From NCBI RefSeq assembly GCF_000469155.1, contig NZ_AWXE01000004.1, forward strand, positions 1 to 64,000: 64,000 bases of DNA, written 5' to 3'. The notes under the pieces are model-generated. The model ran no database searches and was not told where the DNA came from. It saw only the letters and a list, made by a program, of their open reading frames with translations. This document shows positions 1 to 8,864 of this stretch, one piece after another (within the stretch, counting starts at the first letter, position 1; every line of letters begins with the position of its first letter). A program made the position numbers and the translations under genes. Source of the DNA: Candidatus Micropelagos thuwalensis (GTDB taxonomy: Bacteria; Pseudomonadota; Alphaproteobacteria; RS24).

Positions 1-168
1 CTCCTCTGGGGCCTTATCAATATCAGCATAATCAGAAAACTCAGCTCCGCCATGCTCAGACAAAACCTTCGTAATCGCTGCCGTCAACGTCGTCTTACCA
101 TGGTCAACGTGACCAATCGTGCCAATGTTAACGTGGGGCTTCGTGCGCTCAAACTTCTCTTTCGACAT
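1..168 (-). CDS. tuf: Elongation factor Tu (partial, N-terminus only)
   Basis: GTPase that delivers aminoacyl-tRNA to the ribosomal A site. Only the first 56 codons lie inside the window; the gene runs off the left edge. The translation opens [20 protein letters not shown], and the P-loop [11 protein letters not shown] is at about residues 19-29, both diagnostic for EF-Tu. It follows tRNA-Tyr and tRNA-Gly on the same strand, the usual bacterial tRNA-tuf arrangement, so it is probably co-transcribed with them. The ATG is at 166-168. Confidence 0.97.
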   Translation of the reverse strand, partial: MSKEKFERTKPHVNIGTIGHVDHGKTTLTAAITKVLSEHGGAEFSDYADIDKAPEE

Positions 169-254
169 GTTTCCACATCCTTGTCTTGTAGGGCCTGTCT
201 ATCAAGCCCGGTTAAATTTCACTCCGGTCTCATGACGTTTGTCAGAAGACCAAA

Positions 255-328
255 TGGAGCGGGTGAAGGGAATCGAACCCTCATCATCAGCTTGGAAGGC
301 TGTTGCTCTACCATTGAGCTACACCCGC
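255..328 (-). tRNA. tRNA-Gly(TCC)
   Basis: On the minus strand the acceptor stem GCGGGTG (from 328) pairs with CACCCGC, followed by T and an encoded CCA at 255-257. The D-arm GCTC/GAGC, T-arm with GGTTCGATTCC and anticodon loop CTTCCAA (anticodon TCC) are all present. It sits between tRNA-Tyr and tuf. Confidence 0.97.
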
Positions 329-370
329 AGTACAAACCAGCCTCCCCGAACCAGATACCACGCAGGGTTA

Positions 371-455
371 TGGTGGAGGGAGTTGGATTCGAACCAACGT
401 AGGCATAGCCAACGGGTTTACAGCCCGTCCCCTTTAGCCACTCGGGCATCCCTCC
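371..455 (-). tRNA. tRNA-Tyr(GTA)
   Basis: On the minus strand the acceptor GGAGGGA pairs with TCCCTCC, followed by A and an encoded CCA. Anticodon loop CTGTAAA gives GTA. The length of 85 nt reflects the long class II variable arm expected of bacterial tRNA-Tyr. It is the first element of the tRNA-Tyr, tRNA-Gly, tuf transcription unit. Confidence 0.97.
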
Positions 456-809
456 AGACCTTGAAAATTCCAGGCCCATAGAAACCCTATGCGTATCAGG
501 CCCCTAGCGGGGATTCCCGTCCAAACTAAATCCAACAGGTATTTCACAGAAAAGCGAAGCCTGCTACATTCAGCGAACAAAAAACACACAAAAGCCGCCC
601 AGACCACTGAATAACCAGTTGGCTAAAACCACCGGCTAATCACAAGTCAAAACAGTCTTTGCGACATTTAACGGCTCCTTATAAGCATAGAAAGACCTTT
701 GTGCAAGCCTCAAATAGAGAAAAACGTGGGGAAACAGATATTTATCTCTTTTCTCATCACCACCCACCAGCCCATATACAAGGATAATCAAATTATCTAT
801 AAATACCGG
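456..809. other. Intergenic region between divergent tRNA-Tyr and rlmB
   Basis: This 354-bp spacer separates the leftward tRNA/tuf unit from rightward rlmB and must hold both promoters. One weak sigma70-like promoter for the tRNA side is listed separately. I see no convincing small gene. An in-frame TTG at 699 could extend rlmB but is not supported. Confidence 0.6.
622..650 (-). promoter_or_regulatory. Possible promoter for the tRNA-Tyr/tRNA-Gly/tuf unit
   Basis: The minus strand reads TTGACT (650-645), a 17-nt spacer, then TTTAGC (627-622). The -35 is a good match and the -10 is weak. It would give a leader of about 160 nt before tRNA-Tyr. This is sequence resemblance only. Confidence 0.3.
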
Positions 810-1610
810 ATGAAGAAATCGTCCACCCCCTCGAAATTCAGTTCTAAAAACCCCAAAAATCGGAGATCCAACAAATCCGGGCGAAAAGATACATCACATG
901 ATGATGACAGCATCATTTACGGTTTACACGCCGTCATTGCGGCTCTGCAAAACCCTGCCCGCAAGTGTCAAAAGCTGACGGTTACGAAAAATGCCCTCAA
1001 TGAAATCCAACAGCAGGCAGAAATTCCCCCAAATCTGGAGGTTCAAAAGGCATCACCGGATCAAATCAACAAAAAACTAAAACCCGGCACTGTGCATCAA
1101 GGGGCTTTACTGAACACCGCCCCACTCCCAGAAGTTAGCCTCGAAACAGTTACAGCCAATGGCAAACCTATAATCGTGCTGGATCAGGTAACAGACCCCA
1201 GAAATATTGGTGCAATTATCCGTGCCGCCACTGTTTTTGGTGCTGGGGGACTGGTTATGACACGACATAATAGCCCTGCATCGGGGGGAGCTTTAGCGAA
1301 AACAGCCTCAGGAGCACTTGAAAAAATGCCACTCGTGCGCGTGGCAAACCTTGCCAGATGCCTTGAAAGCCTTTCGGAAGCCGGATACCTGACATGCGGA
1401 CTTGATGAGGACGGCGCACAATGGCTAGGCGATATCCCCCGTGACCGGCCGATTGCTTGCGTTATGGGCGCGGAAGGTAAAGGTTTAAGACGCCTTACAA
1501 AGGAAAATTGCGCGCAACTGGTGCGTCTCACCGCCTCTGATGCCTCAAGTTTTGCGACGCTTAATGTTGCGACAGCCACCGCAGTCGCGCTTTATGAAAT
1601 TGTCAGATAG
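810..1610 (+). CDS. rlmB: 23S rRNA 2'-O-ribose methyltransferase, TrmH/SPOUT family
   Basis: SAM-dependent methyltransferase; the E. coli family member methylates G2251 of 23S rRNA. After a basic Ser/Lys/Asn-rich tail of about 35 residues, the substrate-binding domain starts at DSIIYGLHAV. The knotted C-terminal domain has all three family motifs: DPRNIGAIIRAA, MGAEGKGLRRL and FATLNVATATAVALYE. I chose ATG 810 (266 aa). A TTG at 699 would add 37 residues ahead of the tail that look non-coding. Its location beside tRNA-Tyr/tuf is common in alphaproteobacteria. It converges on blh with an 8-bp gap and no clear terminator. Confidence 0.93.
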   Translation: MKKSSTPSKFSSKNPKNRRSNKSGRKDTSHDDDSIIYGLHAVIAALQNPARKCQKLTVTKNALNEIQQQAEIPPNLEVQKASPDQINKKLKPGTVHQGALLNTAPLPEVSLETVTANGKPIIVLDQVTDPRNIGAIIRAATVFGAGGLVMTRHNSPASGGALAKTASGALEKMPLVRVANLARCLESLSEAGYLTCGLDEDGAQWLGDIPRDRPIACVMGAEGKGLRRLTKENCAQLVRLTASDASSFATLNVATATAVALYEIVR

Positions 1611-1618
1611 AAATTTTT

Positions 1619-2437
1619 TTAATGTTTTCTTAAACCGTCAACCAGCACCATATGCGGCACGGTGAGCGCGGCCAGACCAATAAAAAGCCCCGTAGTTAAC
1701 CCCTCCGAGAAATGATCATGCGCCTGAAGCGCAAACAAAAAAATCAACGCGATGGGCAGAACTGAAAACAGCACAATTTGACCAAGATGACCCGATTTAA
1801 TGAAACCACCTTCAATCTGAGTATTCAGCACCCTAAAATGCCGAACGGAATGCACACAGCAAAAATAAATCGCAAAAGACCATAATGGCGGTAAAATGAA
1901 ATACAGCACGACAAGAAACAATAAAAGTGTCACCTCACTGCCCCCAGTTTTAGGCAGATAGGAAAGCATAATTCCAAAAGCTGCCAACCATATCGGCAGT
2001 AAAAAGATAATGAAGAGTATCAGATAAGAAGCAGCCTGACCCGATATGAGAACAAATACATCATTAACCGGAATTGGATGGAATAACGGAATGAGCAGAA
2101 CTGGGCCGCCGCCCATGGCAATTATGCGCGCCCAATAATGAAACCGGCTTTGAGATTGGGCCCCTTTTGCTATCGAGTCTGTCGCCGACACATCACCCAG
2201 ACCAAAATGGATGCAGGATTGGATAAGAAACAGTAAAAGACCCAGCACCGGGAAGAAATACCACAAAACCAAAACCATTCCCGCAATAACGAGATAAGAC
2301 GTAACAAAAATTACCCAGCCTTTTGTCGTGGGCTGGAAACTTTTAAAGGCGAGTAAACCGTCTCCCGCCCCATGGGGCAAACCGACGAGCATGATAAATA
2401 AAACCGGAAGCAAATCGATAAGTGTCATATGGGACAT
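1619..2437 (-). CDS. blh: Beta-carotene 15,15'-dioxygenase (Brp/Blh family)
   Basis: Integral membrane iron enzyme that cleaves beta-carotene symmetrically into two retinal molecules, the chromophore of microbial rhodopsins. The 272-aa product is almost wholly hydrophobic helices and carries the family signature GLPHGAGDGLLAF near residue 19, with further His residues in HFGLGD and CVHSVRHFRVL as likely iron ligands. Its ATG shares one base with the crtY stop (TAATG), so it is the translationally coupled last gene of the crt operon. No rhodopsin gene is visible in the window, so the user of the retinal must be encoded elsewhere or be something other than a rhodopsin. Confidence 0.92.
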   Translation of the reverse strand: MSHMTLIDLLPVLFIMLVGLPHGAGDGLLAFKSFQPTTKGWVIFVTSYLVIAGMVLVLWYFFPVLGLLLFLIQSCIHFGLGDVSATDSIAKGAQSQSRFHYWARIIAMGGGPVLLIPLFHPIPVNDVFVLISGQAASYLILFIIFLLPIWLAAFGIMLSYLPKTGGSEVTLLLFLVVLYFILPPLWSFAIYFCCVHSVRHFRVLNTQIEGGFIKSGHLGQIVLFSVLPIALIFLFALQAHDHFSEGLTTGLFIGLAALTVPHMVLVDGLRKH

Positions 2438-3579
2438 TAAAATCTGACAATACTTTTCAAAAACGGCCTGGACGGCATGGCGTTAATTGTCATTAGCTTC
2501 GGCACAAAACCTGATCGCCCATTCATAAATCTTGCAAAATAATCCGCCTGAACTTTCGACGCCATGCGGGTAAAGAAATGTGACGCCAATTCGGGTTTTT
2601 TGTTCAGCACATCCAACATAACATCATCCATCCACCGTTCAAAAAAATCAGCACCCGCTTCCGGCAAGCCCCAAATAAGCGTTTCACGTTTCGCATAATC
2701 ATAAGCCTGTCGGCTAATCTGAGCAAAAGCATAGGAACTCGAGGCCCGCATCGCATTGGCAGGCAAGCCAAATGGAATGCATCCATCATTGTGCTTTGGT
2801 TTCACCTGCGACATCGGCAAAACGCCTTCTTCTTCTTTCAATATCGTGACTTGCTCACCTTTCAGATGCAAAGACCGATTAATATATTCTGCAATCTGCT
2901 CCCTATACCACTCCGGCTCATTTGGCCTTTGCGAAAATACCGTCGACTCAATAAAGGCTTTCTTTTCAGTAAAAGGCAAAACATACATGAAGTGTATGCC
3001 GTCTTCCTGAGACACACGAAAGTCCATCAACATAACCTGACCCGGGTTAAAGGTGTTTTTTGAGACCTTAATGTGCTGGCCTAGAAAATGCTGCTTCATG
3101 CAATCGTGAGGCGTAATATAATTCACAGTATCGAATACATGATGTGCCGTCACCGTCTGCTCATCGCGCATGAGCATGCGCGTATAATTTTCATGAATAG
3201 AGGTTTTCATTACCGTGCCATTTATAAATCTAACATTTGCTTTGGAACATTTATCTGCCAATGCTTTCATGTAAGTTGCGGATGAAACGGCATAATAATG
3301 GTAGTCTTGTCCGCGCATAACATGTGCATTACCCGGCTCGGCAATCTGCCAGTGCCACCACTGCGATAAGGCATGTTCGCGCGCCAGTTCAAGATGCGGG
3401 CTTCCATTATCCCAGAAACCCCAAATATGATCCGGCTTTGGCATACCGTCATCTACAACCAGAATTTTGAGATTATGGAATTGTGAAAGATGATAGGCGA
3501 GGCTTAAACCTGCAAGCCCACCCCCGATAATTCCTACATCGGCACGACGCCTTTGTTTAGCAATGCGACGACCGGACAT
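2437..3579 (-). CDS. crtY: Lycopene beta-cyclase (CrtY type)
   Basis: Flavin-dependent, non-redox cyclase that turns both ends of lycopene into beta-rings, giving beta-carotene for Blh. An N-terminal dinucleotide-binding motif GIIGGGLAGLSLAYHL lies near residue 18, and the CrtY-type signatures IWGFWD, MLMDFRVSQ and IESTVFS follow. ATG 3579 is preferred over a TTG at 3591; either way the gene starts inside the end of crtB (23-35 nt overlap). It ends on the shared base with blh. The length of 380 aa is normal for the family. Confidence 0.92.
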   Translation of the reverse strand: MSGRRIAKQRRRADVGIIGGGLAGLSLAYHLSQFHNLKILVVDDGMPKPDHIWGFWDNGSPHLELAREHALSQWWHWQIAEPGNAHVMRGQDYHYYAVSSATYMKALADKCSKANVRFINGTVMKTSIHENYTRMLMRDEQTVTAHHVFDTVNYITPHDCMKQHFLGQHIKVSKNTFNPGQVMLMDFRVSQEDGIHFMYVLPFTEKKAFIESTVFSQRPNEPEWYREQIAEYINRSLHLKGEQVTILKEEEGVLPMSQVKPKHNDGCIPFGLPANAMRASSSYAFAQISRQAYDYAKRETLIWGLPEAGADFFERWMDDVMLDVLNKKPELASHFFTRMASKVQADYFARFMNGRSGFVPKLMTINAMPSRPFLKSIVRF

Positions 3580-4522
3580 GCGGCAAACCAATTAGATGTT
3601 TATGGAGTTCAGATGAATGCTTAACTTTTTTTGTATATCTAAACCTTACGTCAATTAAGGCAGAGAAACTTGCAACGATTTTTGCTCCTGGCCCAGCAAC
3701 CTCACGGGTAGGCCAGCTATGAAAATTTTTATGCCGCATGCTATGACCAATACTCTGATAGGCTCGACCCGCTACCGCAATAGCTGTTCGCGCCCGGGGG
3801 GGAAGATAAGGCAACCCATGAAAGCCTGAGTCATAATATTTATCGGCAAGTCGCAATAAACGATAAAGAGATAATTGCACCAAATGACTTATTTCGGTTT
3901 CAGCATCATCTGCGGCGGCCTTGCAGATTTCTGCGGCAGATAATTCAGCGCACCAGTCAGCTGGGATATAACGCCGTCCCATACGAGCATCTTCGGCAAC
4001 ATCGCGGGCAATATTGGTGAGTTGCATTGCGATGCCCAAATCAATGGCATGGGCATAAGCATCTTCATCATAACACCCCAGAACTGAACACATAAGCACG
4101 CCAACAGTTCCGGCAACACGGTATGCATAATTTAACAAATCAGCTTCGCTTTGTAATTCGGCAGGCTCTTTGTCACCAATCAGACCTTCCAGCAACGCGT
4201 TGAGGGCTGACAATGACAAATGATTTGTATTGGCAAAATCCAGAAATCTTGCAAACTCATCCATGTGACCCGGAGGCATGACAGCTCCTGATAATTTTTT
4301 CTGCATGGTCTCAATGCGCGTATAACCATGCGCCAACCCGTCATCTGCCAGATCATCTAGGTAACGACAAAACGAATAAAGTTGCGCCGCTTTGTCACCA
4401 TTTTCCTTACCCAAAAAACGCCGTGCCCAGTTAAATGTTTTACCATGTTTGGCGAGCGTTGCCGCTGAGTCTTCATAAGGAGAAAAAATCTCACTTTCAG
4501 AAAAAGTCGCTGGTCCGTTCAT
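3557..4522 (-). CDS. crtB: Phytoene synthase
   Basis: Condenses two geranylgeranyl diphosphates head to head into 15-cis-phytoene via prephytoene diphosphate. Both Mg-binding Asp-rich motifs are present: CRYLDDLADDG at about residue 52 and NIARDVAEDARMGRRYIP at about residue 168. The length of 321 aa is typical of squalene/phytoene synthases. Its ATG overlaps the crtI stop by four bases (ATGA), indicating translational coupling. Confidence 0.95.
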   Translation of the reverse strand: MNGPATFSESEIFSPYEDSAATLAKHGKTFNWARRFLGKENGDKAAQLYSFCRYLDDLADDGLAHGYTRIETMQKKLSGAVMPPGHMDEFARFLDFANTNHLSLSALNALLEGLIGDKEPAELQSEADLLNYAYRVAGTVGVLMCSVLGCYDEDAYAHAIDLGIAMQLTNIARDVAEDARMGRRYIPADWCAELSAAEICKAAADDAETEISHLVQLSLYRLLRLADKYYDSGFHGLPYLPPRARTAIAVAGRAYQSIGHSMRHKNFHSWPTREVAGPGAKIVASFSALIDVRFRYTKKVKHSSELHKHLIGLPHVRSSHC

Positions 4523-6075
4523 TCACCCGCCTCCGCCAAAACATCAGAAGCAAGTTCGTCTGAGTATGATTGCGACTGCAGATTTGACTGAGCCGGTATC
4601 ATTTTCTCCAAAGCTTTCGCAGAACTTAAAACACCGGGCAGTCCCGCTCCCGGATGCGTTCCCGCGCCAACAAAATAAAGATTGCCGATATCCGGATCCC
4701 GATTGTGATATCGGAACCATGCTGATTGCCTGAACACCGGCGCGATAGAAAAGCCTGCTCCATGCGTCGCGCGATATTGTTTTTCAAAATCGCCCGGATG
4801 CATCCAGAAATCCGCGGTTACATGTGACTCCAGATCCGGCATGATTGTCTCTGAAAGGGCTTTGACAATACGGTCACGCAATTCAGAACCATAAACATCC
4901 CAGTCAATATTGCCCTGCAAATTCGGCACCGGGCAAAGAATATAAAAGCTATCACACCCCTCCGGCGCAAAAGAAGGATCGGTTGCAGTCGGGCGATGGA
5001 GATAAAGAGAAAAATCATCTGTCGCAATTTGCTTGTTGAAAATATCATTCAGCAAACCTTTAAAACGTTCACCAAGCCAAATGGTGTGATGTGCCACATC
5101 TGGATATTGCCGTGTGGTACCAAAATAAAGGACATACAGACCCATCGAATATTTGGTTAATGCTTCTGGAATAATTTTCTTAGGACGCAAAAATGACTTG
5201 CCTCCTACAGGCATCATTTCACGATAGACCGTAGGTGGATCGGCGTTGCAAACAACAAGGTCTGCTAGCATTTCACGGCCATCCGTACATTTAATACCAG
5301 TAACTTTTTTGCCACTGACAACAATTTCCTCAACATCTGCACCGGTATGAATGGCAACACCGTGTCGCCGCATCAATTTTTCGAGTTCAGTGACGAGCTT
5401 ACCGGTTCCTCCCATGCAAAAATGCACACCCCATTTGCGCTCAAGATAATGTATTAACGCATAAATACTCGTTGTGTCGTATGGATTGCCGCCAACCAGT
5501 AACGGATGGATGGATAAAGCCTGCCGTAAATATGGATGCGTAATATATTTTTTCACAAACTGGGAAACCGTTAGATCGCTCCGCAACTTCAAAAGCGCGG
5601 GGACTTGTTTCAACATGTCTGTAAATTTTAAAAACGGTTGATCTGCAAGCTTTTCAAACCCGACCTCAAAAATTTCACGGGAAGCATCAAGTAATCTGCG
5701 ATAACCTTCAATATCTGCTTCACGGTATTTAGCCATGCCTGCTTCAAATTCGGCCATGTCATCCCCATAATCAAAATCCGATCCATCAGGGAAATGAAAT
5801 CTGTACCATGGTGACACAGGTACAAATTCCAGATGGTCAGAGAGCTTTTCATCAAAAAGTGAAAACAGGTCTTCAAACATAAAGGGCGCAGTGATAACAG
5901 TTGGGCCAGCATCATGACGGAAACCATCTTTTTCAAAGACTTGAGCCCGCCCGCCAAGACTGTCCAACCGTTCCACCAAATCCACGTGATACCCAAGCGC
6001 ACGCAATCTTAACGCAGCACCAATTCCACCAAATCCAGAACCGATAACCAGGGCCTTGGGAAGATATTCGTTCAT
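4519..6075 (-). CDS. crtI: Phytoene desaturase (lycopene-forming)
   Basis: FAD-dependent CrtI-type desaturase that takes phytoene to lycopene. The N-terminus shows the FAD-binding Rossmann motif VIGSGFGGIGAALRLRALGY, followed by a glutamate (VERLDSLGGRA). The C-terminal bacterial-type phytoene dehydrogenase signature NLYFVGAGTHPGAGLPGVL is intact. At 518 aa it is slightly longer than usual because of a short polar tail after KALEKM. It lies 12 bp after crtE and overlaps crtB by four bases. Confidence 0.95.
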   Translation of the reverse strand: MNEYLPKALVIGSGFGGIGAALRLRALGYHVDLVERLDSLGGRAQVFEKDGFRHDAGPTVITAPFMFEDLFSLFDEKLSDHLEFVPVSPWYRFHFPDGSDFDYGDDMAEFEAGMAKYREADIEGYRRLLDASREIFEVGFEKLADQPFLKFTDMLKQVPALLKLRSDLTVSQFVKKYITHPYLRQALSIHPLLVGGNPYDTTSIYALIHYLERKWGVHFCMGGTGKLVTELEKLMRRHGVAIHTGADVEEIVVSGKKVTGIKCTDGREMLADLVVCNADPPTVYREMMPVGGKSFLRPKKIIPEALTKYSMGLYVLYFGTTRQYPDVAHHTIWLGERFKGLLNDIFNKQIATDDFSLYLHRPTATDPSFAPEGCDSFYILCPVPNLQGNIDWDVYGSELRDRIVKALSETIMPDLESHVTADFWMHPGDFEKQYRATHGAGFSIAPVFRQSAWFRYHNRDPDIGNLYFVGAGTHPGAGLPGVLSSAKALEKMIPAQSNLQSQSYSDELASDVLAEAGE

Positions 6076-6087
6076 GTGACAGTTAAC

Positions 6088-7182
6088 CTAACTGGCTGTG
6101 TTGGAGGTTGACGATGTGCGATTGATTTTCTGGCTTGCAGCATAGAGATAATCCGTAACCGGCGAAAGGACAGGTTTAATATCGTATTCATGATCATTGA
6201 GATCTTTTTCAACCTCTGCCAGCAAGGATGAAATTTTATCTGCCGCCAATTCTCCGCCGTTTATAAAAAGTTCTTGCATCCATTTTTCATCTGTATGCTC
6301 GCAAACCATACCTTGCATAAATTTTTCATCAAATTCCTGGCGCGATCCATTGACCAAACTGTCTCTGAAAAGAATAACAACAGCGTTGGGCGATTGTCTC
6401 AAAACATCTCCACCCTGTCGCGCAGCCCCATCTGTACCCATTAGATTTTTGATGTCATTGGTAATTTGATAAGCAAGGCCAAGATTACCAAAAACATTTT
6501 CCAAACTGTGATAATCCTCATGCAAACTTGCAAGGAGGTATATACCCTCGACAGGAATACTAATTAGTTGCCCGGTTTTCCCCGAGACAATTCGACTATA
6601 ATGCGCCCAATTAGGATAGGCAGAAGATACAAATTCGGCGGCTTGCCCAGTTGAAAGCGCAGACATACCTTTTGCTAGCAAGGCCGCGCTCGCCGCGTGC
6701 GAACCGGTTAGGGAATAAGTCAGACGGTCAGCCTCTGCGGCATGCACAAATGACTGTGCAACCAACCAATCACCGAGACAAATAGCCTGCTGAAGCCCAA
6801 AAGCTTTCCATATGGTCTCTTGGTTTCGTCGGCTGGTATCTTCATCACAAATATCGTCATGCAGAAGTGAGGCATTATGCAAAAATTCGACACTTAAGGC
6901 CCATTGCATTGCAATGTCAGGGTTTAAATCAAGCATATTGCCAGCGGCAAGAGCGATTTGACCACGGATAAGCTTACCGGGTTCAGCAAAATGATGCATG
7001 GCAGCGGCATTTAAGGGATGGTCAGCAGGTGGCATCTGGCTTTTAATATTCGAAAGCAGATCATGAGACATCTCTTTGAGATTATGGGAATTTTTTTGGA
7101 GATGCTTATAAGAAACATGCGAGTCAGAACGAGTCTGAAACGCCTCCATTCCCTCCATAAGCTCAGCTAACAAACCGGACAT
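6088..7182 (-). CDS. crtE: Geranylgeranyl diphosphate synthase-like polyprenyl synthase
   Basis: Trans-prenyltransferase expected to make the C20 precursor for phytoene. The first aspartate-rich motif is intact (LLHDDICDED, near residue 117), as is the GKLIRG substrate-binding motif. The second motif, normally DDxxD, reads YQITNDIKNL, so the first and last Asp are Asn. The protein has about 50 extra N-terminal residues compared with short CrtE enzymes. AGGAG lies just upstream of the ATG. It is the first gene of the crtE-I-B-Y-blh operon; product length is inferred from context. Confidence 0.88.
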   Translation of the reverse strand: MSGLLAELMEGMEAFQTRSDSHVSYKHLQKNSHNLKEMSHDLLSNIKSQMPPADHPLNAAAMHHFAEPGKLIRGQIALAAGNMLDLNPDIAMQWALSVEFLHNASLLHDDICDEDTSRRNQETIWKAFGLQQAICLGDWLVAQSFVHAAEADRLTYSLTGSHAASAALLAKGMSALSTGQAAEFVSSAYPNWAHYSRIVSGKTGQLISIPVEGIYLLASLHEDYHSLENVFGNLGLAYQITNDIKNLMGTDGAARQGGDVLRQSPNAVVILFRDSLVNGSRQEFDEKFMQGMVCEHTDEKWMQELFINGGELAADKISSLLAEVEKDLNDHEYDIKPVLSPVTDYLYAASQKINRTSSTSNTAS

Positions 7183-7640
7183 ACTCTACTCCTCAACAAT
7201 TCCGACTGTAAATTCGGCTACCCTCCCAGGTATAAGCCGAACTGAGCCTATACAGTCGCTTAACAGGATTCAGTTAACAAAATCCTGAACAAATATGATG
7301 TCGGTGAATCAAAAAAGCTTCTCATACTTTTAAAAAAGCCGCAAAACCACCGCATCACAAGCAATGCAACAAGTTAAATACTGTTACATTAACACTATGC
7401 GAACACGAATTGAGCCGGTCAAGCACTATTCGTAACAAATTTGTAACAAGTCATTCCATAGCCATCATCAAAAAGCTTATGGGAAAAGACCCTATAGAAA
7501 AAGGCAGGAGAATTATCTCCATTCTTTCTTACTATTTATTCTCTTAAAACACGCACATAATTGAAAAATGAGAGATGGTTCCTGATTGCCAAGCTGTTTC
7601 AAATCCATCACAAAAATAGAGCGCAAATAATGGAGATACT
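7183..7640. other. Divergent promoter region between crtE and the P450
   Basis: A 458-bp AT-rich spacer that must hold promoters for the leftward carotenoid/retinal operon and the rightward P450. It contains three copies of a GTAACA/TGTTAC hexamer (listed separately). I see no credible small gene; the short reading frames here lack ribosome binding sites. Confidence 0.6.
7382..7448. promoter_or_regulatory. Cluster of GTAACA/TGTTAC elements (possible operator)
   Basis: TGTTAC at 7382-7387 and GTAACA at 7432-7437 and 7443-7448. The last two are direct repeats 11 bp apart, one helical turn, with shared flanks (GTAACAA). The spacing and position between divergent genes suggest a regulator site. 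No regulator gene adjoins it. Confidence 0.25.
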
Positions 7641-8846
7641 ATGCCAACCAATATAGCTGATGTTCCAAAAAACCTACTAAGTGATTTTGATTTGGTTGCA
7701 GATCCTGAGATGATGCGTAACCCACAACAAAGAATGACAGATGCACTCGTCAACGATGAACGGAATATTTTCTACACACCTCATAATGGCGGACACTGGA
7801 TTGTCACCAATTATGAAATGGGGCACGAAATTCTGAGCAATCCGGATCTTTTCGGTTCATTCCCAATTGGTGTACCGGCTAATTACGAACAACGACCTCG
7901 CTTAATACCTTTGGAAAGCGACCCTCAGAGCCATCCTCGTTACCGTCGACTGCTGCTCCCAGTATTCGCACCCAATATCATCAGTAAGATGGAAGATAAA
8001 ATTCGCAAGCGTACAATAAATGTCCTTGATGAGGCTCTACAATCTCCTGAGATTGATTTTTTGTGGGATATTGCTAAGCCCATTCCAACAGGTGTGTTTC
8101 TGGAAATGCTCGGCCTACCCCAGCATATGCAACCGCAATTTTTTGAATGGGAGAACGGTTTTTACAGAGCTGAAACCGTCGAGGCACGTGTCGATTATGG
8201 CCAAAAAATCGCGCAATATTTAAGCCAAGCGGCAGAAGACCATGTTACCAATCCGCGCGACGACGTCATGAGCATGTTACTTGAGGTAGAGGTCGAAGGC
8301 GAAAGACTATCTCGCGACGAGGTGGATGCAATTTGTTATTTGTTGTTTCTCGCCGGGGTAGACACAGTTGCCGCCATGCTAACCTTCATCGCCAATTACC
8401 TCGCGCAAAACCAAGACCTCTATCAAAAGATAAAGGCAGATAAAGAATTCCTGGAAAAAGCAACTGATGAACTCCTCCGCATGCACGCCTTCATCAATCT
8501 CAATCGTATATGTGAGGCCGATACAGAATTTCACGGTGTGCAGTTCAAACAGGGCGATAATATCGTTGTTCCATCATTCGTTACTGACCGTGATGCTACG
8601 ACTTTTCCGGATCCACATAATTTTAATCCCGAGCGCTCAAAAGTTGAACGTACTATGCACCACGCTTTTGGCGATGGCCCACATAAATGTATCGGTATGC
8701 ATCTTGCCAAATTGGAGATTAAAATTGTGCTGGAAGAATTTGCCAAACGGGTTAACGCATTTTCAATCTCCGATGAAAGCAAAATTAAAGCCCATGGCGG
8801 CACAACAATGGGCATGGATAATTTACCCATCACATGGACAGCCTGA
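7641..8846 (+). CDS. Cytochrome P450
   Basis: Soluble bacterial heme-thiolate monooxygenase of 401 aa. The I-helix oxygen-activation motif AGVDT, the K-helix ExxR (DELLRM), and the heme-binding loop FGDGPHKCIG with the ligand Cys are all present, so it should be active. No ferredoxin or reductase is adjacent. A ribosome binding site GGAG precedes the ATG by about 7 nt. It is transcribed divergently from the carotenoid/retinal operon. A role in oxidising carotenoids or retinoids is a context guess; the substrate cannot be read from the sequence. Confidence 0.93.
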   Translation: MPTNIADVPKNLLSDFDLVADPEMMRNPQQRMTDALVNDERNIFYTPHNGGHWIVTNYEMGHEILSNPDLFGSFPIGVPANYEQRPRLIPLESDPQSHPRYRRLLLPVFAPNIISKMEDKIRKRTINVLDEALQSPEIDFLWDIAKPIPTGVFLEMLGLPQHMQPQFFEWENGFYRAETVEARVDYGQKIAQYLSQAAEDHVTNPRDDVMSMLLEVEVEGERLSRDEVDAICYLLFLAGVDTVAAMLTFIANYLAQNQDLYQKIKADKEFLEKATDELLRMHAFINLNRICEADTEFHGVQFKQGDNIVVPSFVTDRDATTFPDPHNFNPERSKVERTMHHAFGDGPHKCIGMHLAKLEIKIVLEEFAKRVNAFSISDESKIKAHGGTTMGMDNLPITWTA

Positions 8847-8864
8847 GAGTCGTTTACAGACTAA

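Noticed and set aside
1184-1579. Minus-strand frame opposite rlmB
   Set aside because: It is the shadow of a well-supported gene, as are the other long antisense frames opposite purB, purL, thrS and crtI.
1619-7182. Hidden rhodopsin gene in or near the crt operon
   Set aside because: No seven-helix frame with a retinal-binding Lys motif is present on either strand; the multi-helix product here has the Brp/Blh signature instead.
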